The notes beneath the pieces are model-generated. The model was not told the DNA's origin and made no database searches. It saw nothing but the letters and a program-made list of their open reading frames with translations. From Pseudomonas fluorescens (GTDB taxonomy: Bacteria; Pseudomonadota; Gammaproteobacteria; Pseudomonadales; Pseudomonadaceae), in contig NZ_LACC01000017.1 of the NCBI RefSeq assembly GCF_000967965.1, positions 257,334-308,563 on the forward strand: a stretch of 51,230 bases of DNA. Reading direction: 5' to 3'. A program made the translations under genes and the position numbers. Positions 31,235 through 37,838 of this stretch are shown in pieces (positions within the stretch are counted from its first letter, which is position 1; each line of letters starts with the position of its first letter).

Positions 31235-31732
31235 TTACCACCAGTATTTCCCGAAGTTTTCCGGATTGGCCCAGAATCGCGAATTGAGCCAGTCGGGGAC
31301 TTGTTTGTATTCAAGCAGATCATAGGTGAACAGGGTCAGGACCTGTTCGTCCCTCTGAAAGCGTTCGCTGGCTTGCAGAGCCAGGGAGAAAAAGTCCGTT
31401 TCCTGCCAGCCGCAGGCCGGGAGATCCGCCAGCACTGCGATGCGGCTGGCGTTGAGGTTGCGGATGCCGCCCAGCAGGTTCAGGCCGTCGCGCTTGGGCA
31501 AATGCTCCAGGCAATCGACCACCAGGGCCAGGTCGAAACGGCGGGCAGCCAGCTCGGCGGGCAATGGCCCGGGGGCAGCGAAAGCGACGCAGCTGTCCGG
31601 GTGAGCGAGCTTGAAAGCCTCCAGTGCCGGGAATTCGCTGGCGCCGATCAACAACAGGCGTGCGGGGGCATATCGGTCAAGTAACGCGGCCAGTGCCTGT
31701 TGTGGCGTGCGTGAAGAAATACCTGCAATCAT
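31235..31732 (-). CDS. Methyltransferase-fold protein (DUF6231-like)
   Basis: This 165-residue protein looks like a shortened class I SAM-methyltransferase fold: LDRYAPARLLLIGASEFPALEAF is a degenerate motif I, and FDLALVVDCLEHLPKRDGLNLLGGIRNL matches the motif IV-V strand with DxxEHL. The glycine-rich loop is poor (LLIGAS), so SAM binding is uncertain. It ends in an aromatic tail FGKYWW. From memory, Pseudomonas databases call a similar protein DUF6231, and PA1040 sits at this place. It is the backbone gene next to which the island inserted. Confidence 0.72.
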   Translation of the reverse strand: MIAGISSRTPQQALAALLDRYAPARLLLIGASEFPALEAFKLAHPDSCVAFAAPGPLPAELAARRFDLALVVDCLEHLPKRDGLNLLGGIRNLNASRIAVLADLPACGWQETDFFSLALQASERFQRDEQVLTLFTYDLLEYKQVPDWLNSRFWANPENFGKYWW

Positions 31733-31921
31733 CGAAGATCCTCAATCAGATCTGCCAAGACTAGCCTGCCCTAACGTTCGGGCCTAGAGCGCCCTGACGA
31801 CAAAAGCGCCAACCTGCCGTTAATACGCGAATAAACAGCATGGCCTATTGCTGGCGGAGTTTAAAACTCGGGTCTTTACTACCTGAATCGGTTCTAAGCC
31901 GATCCAACAGGAGAAAACTAG

Positions 31922-32611
31922 ATGAGCATAGTTCGGACAGCATTACCCTTGGTTCTGTTAACCAGTGTCTTGACTGGTTGCGCAGGTTTGCAGAAAACCG
32001 ACTGGCCGACCTGTGCGGCGGTTGGTGGTGTCGTGGGGGCGGGCCTCGGTGCGACCGAAAGCTCGGCATGGGCAGGGTATGGTGCTCTGCTCGTCGGCGG
32101 TACGGCAGCGGCTTATTGCTGGGTACACGGTGATGGCGACGAAGACGGCGATGGCGTGCCGGATAGTCGCGACAAGTGCCCAGGCACGCCAAAAGGCGTT
32201 CAGGTCGATGCCAACGGTTGCCCTCCTCCAGCACCTGTGGTCGAAGAGGCGGTTGTGGTCAAGGAAGAAACCATCGTCATTCGCGATGTCCACTTCCAGT
32301 TTGATAAAGCCACGCTTACCTCGTCCGACAAACAGGTACTCGACAAGATTGCCACTCGCTTGAAAGCCGAAGCCCCTACCGCTCAACTGACCGTGACCGG
32401 CCATACCGACAGCGTGGGCAGTGACACCTACAACCAGAAACTGTCGGATAAACGCGCCCACTCGGTGGTTGAATACCTCATCGAGCAAGGCGTACCTCGC
32501 AGCAACTTCGTGTCGGTTGTCGGTGCCGGTGAAAGCCAGCCGGTTGCTGACAACAAAACCGCTGACGGTCGTGCTCAGAACCGTCGCACCGAAATCAAAA
32601 TCCAGCGTTAA
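31922..32611 (+). CDS. OmpA-family outer-membrane lipoprotein 1
   Basis: This 229-residue protein has a lipoprotein signal (LTSVLTGC, C20), a glycine-rich 2TM-like segment (GGVVGAGLGATESSAWAGYG, about 31-50) and an acidic thrombospondin type 3-like Ca2+ repeat (DGDEDGDGVPDSRDKCPGTP). The C-terminal OmpA domain (about 115-229) binds peptidoglycan: TGHTDSVGSDTYNQKLSDKR and AQNRRTEI hold the key Asp and Arg. It probably ties the outer membrane to the wall. AGGAGAAAACTAG precedes the ATG. A paralogue follows directly. Confidence 0.93.
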   Translation: MSIVRTALPLVLLTSVLTGCAGLQKTDWPTCAAVGGVVGAGLGATESSAWAGYGALLVGGTAAAYCWVHGDGDEDGDGVPDSRDKCPGTPKGVQVDANGCPPPAPVVEEAVVVKEETIVIRDVHFQFDKATLTSSDKQVLDKIATRLKAEAPTAQLTVTGHTDSVGSDTYNQKLSDKRAHSVVEYLIEQGVPRSNFVSVVGAGESQPVADNKTADGRAQNRRTEIKIQR

Positions 32612-32619
32612 GCCCCCTC

Positions 32620-32655
32620 GCATCCGCGCCTTGTGCAGTCGCGGATGCGGGTCTT
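32620..32655 (+). terminator. Hairpin between the two OmpA genes
   Basis: A perfect 9-bp stem (GCATCCGCG 32620-32628 with CGCGGATGC 32640-32648) is followed by GGGTCTTT. The T run is poor, so it may only attenuate transcription or stabilise the first mRNA. Confidence 0.55.
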
Positions 32656-32700
32656 TACTCCTGTGTAACCGGTATGGGCCGGTACACAGGAGCTTTCAAT

Positions 32701-33408
32701 ATGATCGTTCTCACAAGGACCGTCTTGCCGGTTCTGCTACTTGGCAGCCTCTTGACCGGCTGCGCGACCCACAGTGATGGCACTGCCCCCCTCAATCAAC
32801 GCACCTGGCCAATTTGCAGCCTCATCGGCGGCCTGGTCGGTGGTGGTCTGGGCGCAATCGAGAGTGGTGCCTGGGCCGCGGGTGGGGCTGCACTGGGTGT
32901 CTTGTCCGGCGGCTTGATCTGCTATGCCCAGGATGGCGACGAAGACGGTGACGGCGTTTTCGACCGGCGCGACCGTTGCGCTGATACTCCTGCCAATACC
33001 CCGGTCGACCATCGCGGTTGCCCGGCGCCGCAGTACCCGGACAGCGTCCAGGCCGAGCCTGCGCAATCCGAAGTCATTACGCTGAGCGATGTACTGTTTG
33101 TCTTCAATCAATCCGACCTGACCCCGACGGCGAAGAGTCAACTGGACGCGTTGATGAGCAAGTTCGAGGATGCCGATGTGGTCAGCATCAAGGTGGTCGG
33201 CCATACCGACAGCGTCGGTTCGGATGCCTATAACCAGAGCTTGTCGGAGCGGCGTGCCAGCAGCGTGGCGGAATACCTGTTGAGCCAGGGTGTGGCGCCG
33301 AACAAAGTCACCAGCGAAGGCAAGGGCAAGAGCCAACCGATTGCTGACAACGAAACAGAAGAGGGCCGTGCGAAAAACCGTCGTGTGGAGCTGCATATAA
33401 ACCGCTGA
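32701..33408 (+). CDS. OmpA-family outer-membrane lipoprotein 2
   Basis: This 235-residue protein is a paralogue of the preceding one with the same order: lipobox (GSLLTGC, C21), Gly-rich segment (LIGGLVGGGLGAIESGAWAA), acidic Ca2+-type repeat (DGDEDGDGVFDRRDRCADTP) and OmpA peptidoglycan-binding domain (VGHTDSVGSDAYNQSLSERR ... AKNRRVEL). The ATG at 32701 is preferred because AGGAG lies ten bases upstream and the signal peptide starts there. The two copies have diverged in the linker and N-terminus, so the duplication is old. Confidence 0.93.
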   Translation: MIVLTRTVLPVLLLGSLLTGCATHSDGTAPLNQRTWPICSLIGGLVGGGLGAIESGAWAAGGAALGVLSGGLICYAQDGDEDGDGVFDRRDRCADTPANTPVDHRGCPAPQYPDSVQAEPAQSEVITLSDVLFVFNQSDLTPTAKSQLDALMSKFEDADVVSIKVVGHTDSVGSDAYNQSLSERRASSVAEYLLSQGVAPNKVTSEGKGKSQPIADNETEEGRAKNRRVELHINR

Positions 33409-33556
33409 GCCAAGAGATAGAGCCGTCGGGCGACGGGTGTGATCGCTGCGACGGCCGTTTGGCGGCCTTCATGAAGATTTTTCCGTTGCCCTCTGGCTTA
33501 TCCCGCGTGGAAGCCGTTACTGTGCGCGCAAACAATAATTCTCATCGGGGGCGCGT

Positions 33557-33835
33557 ATGAAAGTCATATGGGGACTGGGGCGGTTACTGACCTTGCTGTT
33601 CTGGGCGGTAGTGCTGGTCAATCTGCTTACACCGTTTGTCTTTCCGCTGCACCCGTTGGTCAACCTGGCCGGTGGCCTGTTGGGAGTCATCCATCTTCTG
33701 GAAGCGTTGCTGTGCTATCGCAGCCTTCGAGGTCGCGCACATCCCTGGCTTGACCGCCTGAAGATCGTCATTTTTGGCGTATTCCATCTGCAAACCATTC
33801 CAGCCCCCACCGCTTCGAAGGCTTCCCATGCGTAA
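33557..33835 (+). CDS. DUF1145-like small membrane protein
   Basis: This 92-residue protein has two long hydrophobic segments (about 6-28, LGRLLTLLFWAVVLVNLLTPF, and about 33-52, LVNLAGGLLGVIHLLEALLC) and a positively charged stretch after them. This matches the DUF1145 family of short inner-membrane proteins of unknown role. The stop codon overlaps the start region of the next gene (ATG at 33828), so the two are translationally coupled. Confidence 0.82.
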   Translation: MKVIWGLGRLLTLLFWAVVLVNLLTPFVFPLHPLVNLAGGLLGVIHLLEALLCYRSLRGRAHPWLDRLKIVIFGVFHLQTIPAPTASKASHA

Positions 33836-34586
33836 ACTCTGTCTGCTCGCCGCACTCATCAGCCCATTGGCCAGCGCTCAGGTGGTGAGTGTCGAAACCA
33901 ACTCGCTGATGCGCTTGCCCAACACCGCCAGCGCCCTGCAACTGGAACGCCTGGAAGTGGCCGATTACGGCACCTTGCTGATTCCTTCAAACGTCACGGA
34001 AGTCACCGTGGGTGAATTGCATCTGGGGCGTGAAGCGCGCATTGCCATCGTGCCGGGAGAACAGGCGCTGGCCCTGAAGGTCCGTCGCGCTGATTTGTCC
34101 GAAGGCAGCCAGATCACCTCCCGTGGCGCCCCCGGGACTTACCAGAAGGCCGCTCGATCCGGGCGCAACCTTGATTTGCAGATCAAGGCACTGAACGCAG
34201 CGCAATTGATCGTTGATGCTCGCGGTGGTGCGGGCGCACCGGGGTTCGTTGGACTTGATGGGGGCAACGGCCAGGAACCGGGCTGCACCTGGGGTCAGGC
34301 GGGGCGCGGTGCCGATGGCAGTGATGGTAGCAATGGCCAGCCGGGAGCACCGGGGGCGCTGGTCAAGCTGGCAGTACCGCACGACTTCCCGGCAGACCGG
34401 ATCAAGGTTCAGGTAGCCGGCGGTGCCGGTGGCCTGGCCGGCCCTGGCGGCAAACCGGGTGCGGGTGGCAAGGCCAAGGGCTGCCTGATCTACAAGGCCG
34501 ATGGCGGCAAGAGCGGTAAACCCGGGGTTGATGGTCAGCCTGGGCCGGAAGGCGCGGCGGGTTTGGTGACCGTGCAGCGGTTGTAA
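33828..34586 (+). CDS. Secreted collagen-like protein
   Basis: This 252-residue protein starts with a signal peptide (MRKLCLLAALISPLASA, cleaved near 17). A beta-rich domain of about 110 residues follows (LQLERLEVADYGTLLIPSNV, EVTVGELHLGREARIAIVPG). The C-terminal half is glycine-rich with collagen-like Gly-x-y units, for example GADGSDGSNGQPGAPGA and KSGKPGVDGQPGPEGAAG, with two lone Cys (GCTWGQ, GCLIYK). It should be exported to the periplasm or surface. The start at 33828 overlaps the upstream gene; the longer frame would place the signal peptide internally. Function unknown. Confidence 0.85.
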   Translation: MRKLCLLAALISPLASAQVVSVETNSLMRLPNTASALQLERLEVADYGTLLIPSNVTEVTVGELHLGREARIAIVPGEQALALKVRRADLSEGSQITSRGAPGTYQKAARSGRNLDLQIKALNAAQLIVDARGGAGAPGFVGLDGGNGQEPGCTWGQAGRGADGSDGSNGQPGAPGALVKLAVPHDFPADRIKVQVAGGAGGLAGPGGKPGAGGKAKGCLIYKADGGKSGKPGVDGQPGPEGAAGLVTVQRL

Positions 34587-34602
34587 GCAACACCGAGAGC
34601 CC

Positions 34603-34750
34603 TGTGGCGAGGGGGCTCGCCCCCGTTCGGCTGCGAAGCAGTCGTAAAACCAGACACCGCTAACCTTCAGCAGTATTGCGATTGCCGGAATTGGGGCCGC
34701 TTCGCAACCCAACGGGGCGATGCGGCGTTCCGACAAGCCCCCTCGCCACA
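34603..34750. repeat. REPIN of the GTGGCGAGGGGGC type
   Basis: Arms TGTGGCGAGGGGGCTCGCCCCC (from 34603) and AAGCCCCCTCGCCACA (to 34750) are inverted around about 110 bases that contain further inverted parts (GCTGCGAAGC / GCTTCGCA). This is a different REP family from those at 9390, 46807 and 51043. It lies between the convergent collagen-like and CopD-like genes. Confidence 0.82.
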
Positions 34751-34764
34751 AAAGCTCGGCAGAT

Positions 34765-35229
34765 TCAAAACATCGGCCGAGCCGCAGCAATCGCCACCAA
34801 AGCCAACCCCACCAACAGATTGATCCCCACCAACCGACGAATCCGCCCCAGTATCGCTGCACCGGCTGGCCAATCCTGCTCGGCCACGGCGGTGCGCAGT
34901 TCCGGCAGCATCAGCGCCTGAATGCGGATAAACAGCGCGGTCATCACCAAATACAGGCCCATCATCACCTGCACATAACGCGGCGCGGCTTCAAAACCAT
35001 TGAAATGCATATGCAGCATGCCCACGCCGCTGACTGGCAACAGCACCACCGCCACCCAGACCCAGCGGAAAAAACCTTGAAACACCTCTACCCACAGCTT
35101 CAGCCGGGCAGGGCCTTCAAGTGCCTTGATCGCGGCGGGGCGCAGGACCATCCAGGCGAAAAACATGCCGCCGACCCAGACCAGGGCCGCCAGTACATGC
35201 AGGCTATAAATGAGGCTAAAAGGTGTCAT
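34765..35229 (-). CDS. CopD-like four-helix membrane protein
   Basis: This 154-residue inner-membrane protein has four hydrophobic segments (about 5-27, 48-68, 84-105 and 133-153). His and Trp residues in the first (YSLHVLAALVWVGGMFFAWMVLRP, written in part) and GMLHMHFNGFE resemble the CopD/DUF2269-type group. Copper handling is suggested by the family name only; no clear metal site is proven. It is transcribed alone, leftward, with the palindromic element upstream. Confidence 0.8.
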   Translation of the reverse strand: MTPFSLIYSLHVLAALVWVGGMFFAWMVLRPAAIKALEGPARLKLWVEVFQGFFRWVWVAVVLLPVSGVGMLHMHFNGFEAAPRYVQVMMGLYLVMTALFIRIQALMLPELRTAVAEQDWPAGAAILGRIRRLVGINLLVGLALVAIAAARPMF

Positions 35230-35284
35230 TGGGTTACTCCGTTCTGCGCGGGATTCATTAGCGGGGTATGATAGCGGCCGATTC

Positions 35285-35550
35285 AGGGGGCGTTCTCAGT
35301 TAGTTTCCGCGCCGCGCCGGGTCTGCTGTTGTGCAGGGCAAGGCGCGAGAAGCGTAGTTTGGTCATTCCAAATAAGCTTCGAGCAACGCAGCCCTGCACA
35401 ACAGCAGGCCCGGCCCTTCGGGTTGTGCCTTAAAGCGAGCCAGACTGCGTTGCAGGCCTTGGAAAGGGAACAACCATTCCCAGCGGCCTGCGCCTTGCCT
35501 GGCTCGCTTTAAGGCGACAACGCGGCGTGGAAACTAACTGAGAACGCCCT
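35285..35550. repeat. 265-bp nested palindromic element with 30-bp terminal inverted repeats
   Basis: The ends are near-perfect inverted repeats: AGGGGGCGTTCTCAGTTAGT... (35285-35316) and its complement (35521-35550). Inside are two more inverted pairs: CTGCTGTTGTGCAGGGC near 35322 with its complement near 35389, and CCTTAAAGCGAGCCAG near 35430 with its complement near 35500. There is no ORF. The structure is that of a MITE-like or RNA-forming repeat. It occupies most of the dinG upstream region. Confidence 0.85.
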
Positions 35551-35597
35551 CTCAAACTACTGAAAATTTATCCAGCGTTTTTTGCGCCCGACAATCC

Positions 35598-37742
35598 ATG
35601 ATCAGCACTGAACTCAAAACCACGATCCAGGGCGCCTACTCGCGTTTTCTCGAAGCCAAGAGCCTCAAGCCGCGCTACGGCCAACGCCTGATGATCGCCG
35701 AAGTCGCCAAGGTCCTGGGTGATATCGACACCGACGACGAAGGCCGGCGCAGTGGCGACCCCGCGATTGTCGCGGTGGAGGCCGGCACCGGTACCGGCAA
35801 GACCGTGGCCTACAGTCTGGCAGCGATTCCCACGGCGAAGGCCGCGGGCAAACGCCTGGTGATCGCCACGGCCACCGTGGCCCTGCAGGAGCAGATCGTC
35901 TACAAGGACTTGCCTGACCTGATGCGCAACAGCGGGCTGAATTTCAGCTTTGCACTGGCCAAGGGACGCGGGCGCTACATGTGCCTTTCCAAGCTCGACA
36001 TGTTGCTCCAGGAAGGTCACGCGCAAACCGCCACGGCGCAGTTGTTCGAAGAAGAAGGTTTCAAGATCGAGGTCGATGAGGCCAGTCAGAAGCTGTTCAC
36101 CAGCATGATCGAGAAGCTCGCCGGCAATAAGTGGGACGGCGACCGCGACAGTTGGTCTACCGCCCTGGAAGACGCCGACTGGGCGCGCCTGACCACCGAC
36201 CACAGCCAGTGCACCAACCGTCATTGCCCGAACTTCGGCCAGTGCGCCTTCTACAAGGCCCGCGAAGGCATGGGCAAGGTCGACGTGATCGTCACCAACC
36301 ACGACATGGTGCTGGCCGACCTGGCCCTGGGCGGCGGCGCCGTGCTGCCGGACCCGCGCGACACCATCTACGTGTTCGACGAAGGCCATCACCTGCCGGA
36401 CAAGGCCATCGGCCACTTCGCCCATTACACGCGCCTGCGCTCCACTGCCGACTGGCTGGAAACCACCGCCAAGAACCTCACCAAGCTTCTGGCCCAGCAC
36501 CCGCTGCCGGGGGACCTGGGCAAGTTGATCGAACAGGTGCCGGAGCTGGCGCGGGAGATCAAGACCCAGCAGCAGTTCATGTTCACCGCCTGCGAGCAGA
36601 TTGCCGATTTCAAACCCGGCGAAGACGTCGAAGGCCGCGAGCGCCCGCGTCACCGTTTCGTCGGCGGGGTGATTCCCGAGCACATGCGTGAAATGGGCAT
36701 CGAACTGAAGAAAGGCTTCGCCCGCCTGACCGATTTGTTCACCCGCCTGACCGAGTTGCTCAAGGAAGGCATGGACGGCGAGGTCAACATCGGCATCGCC
36801 AGCAACCAGGCCGAAGAGTGGTATCCGCTGTTCGGCAGTCTGTTGTCGCGTTCTTCCGGCAACTGGGAGCTGTGGACCGCCTTCACCGTCGAAGACCCGG
36901 AAGACAACCCGCCGATGGCGCGCTGGCTGACCCTGGCCGAAAGCGGTTCGCTGTTCGATATCGAGGTCAATGCAAGCCCCATCCTCGCGGCGGAAATGCT
37001 TCGCCGCAACCTGTGGAACGTGGCGTATGGCTGCCTGGTGACGTCAGCGACCTTGACGGCCCTCGGCACTTTCGACCGCTTCCGCATGCGCGCCGGTCTG
37101 CCGAAAAAGGCCGTGACGGCAGTAGTGCCAAGCCCGTTCCATCATGCGGACGCCGGTGTGCTGCGGGTGCCGAACCTGAACGCCGATCCCCGTGATGCAG
37201 CTGCGCATACCGCCGCGATCATTCGTGATCTGCCGGAGTTGGTCGAAGGCTCGCGGGGCACGCTGGTGCTGTTTTCCTCGCGTAAACAGATGCAGGACGT
37301 GTTCGACGGCCTGGACCGCGACTGGCGCAAGCAAGTGTTCATCCAGGGCAACCTGTCGAAACAGGAAACCCTGAACAAGCACAAGGCGCGGGTCGATGGC
37401 GGGGATTCCAGCGTGTTGTTCGGCCTGGCGAGCTTCGCCGAAGGGGTCGACTTGCCCGGTGCCTATTGCGAGCACGTAGTGATCGCGAAGATTCCGTTTT
37501 CGGTACCCGATGATCCGGTCGAGGCCGCACTGGCCGAGTGGATCGAAGCCCGTGGCGGCAATCCGTTCATGGAAATCTCCGTGCCGGACGCCTCGCTGAA
37601 GCTGGTCCAGGCCTGCGGCCGCTTGCTGCGCACCGAAGAAGACCGCGGCACCATCACCTTGCTCGACCGGCGCCTGGTGACTCAGCGCTATGGCAAAGCC
37701 ATCCTCAATGCGTTGCCGCCGTTCCGTCGAGAAATTTCCTGA
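35598..37742 (+). CDS. dinG: ATP-dependent DNA helicase DinG
   Basis: This 714-residue superfamily 2 (XPD-like) 5'-3' helicase unwinds D-loops, R-loops and forks in DNA repair. Walker A is EAGTGTGKT (61-69) and the DEAH-like box is DEGH (261-264). The four Cys of the Fe-S cluster are C129, C205, C210 and C216. Motif VI reads QACGRLLRTEEDRG near the C-terminus. The length and order match E. coli DinG. The palindromic repeat directly upstream leaves only about 50 bases for a promoter unless the promoter lies within or beyond it. Confidence 0.97.
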   Translation: MISTELKTTIQGAYSRFLEAKSLKPRYGQRLMIAEVAKVLGDIDTDDEGRRSGDPAIVAVEAGTGTGKTVAYSLAAIPTAKAAGKRLVIATATVALQEQIVYKDLPDLMRNSGLNFSFALAKGRGRYMCLSKLDMLLQEGHAQTATAQLFEEEGFKIEVDEASQKLFTSMIEKLAGNKWDGDRDSWSTALEDADWARLTTDHSQCTNRHCPNFGQCAFYKAREGMGKVDVIVTNHDMVLADLALGGGAVLPDPRDTIYVFDEGHHLPDKAIGHFAHYTRLRSTADWLETTAKNLTKLLAQHPLPGDLGKLIEQVPELAREIKTQQQFMFTACEQIADFKPGEDVEGRERPRHRFVGGVIPEHMREMGIELKKGFARLTDLFTRLTELLKEGMDGEVNIGIASNQAEEWYPLFGSLLSRSSGNWELWTAFTVEDPEDNPPMARWLTLAESGSLFDIEVNASPILAAEMLRRNLWNVAYGCLVTSATLTALGTFDRFRMRAGLPKKAVTAVVPSPFHHADAGVLRVPNLNADPRDAAAHTAAIIRDLPELVEGSRGTLVLFSSRKQMQDVFDGLDRDWRKQVFIQGNLSKQETLNKHKARVDGGDSSVLFGLASFAEGVDLPGAYCEHVVIAKIPFSVPDDPVEAALAEWIEARGGNPFMEISVPDASLKLVQACGRLLRTEEDRGTITLLDRRLVTQRYGKAILNALPPFRREIS

Positions 37743-37838
37743 AGCACCGGTGGGCAGTTTTGCCCGCCGCGTTGTCTATCTCTCTGCCATCGCTTTTCCA
37801 CTGGCCCATTGAAGGTCGTTAGGGAGAATTTCGTTCTC

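Noticed and set aside
35568..36683. 371-codon ORF antisense to dinG
   Set aside because: It mirrors the first half of dinG with no start signal and no known protein features.
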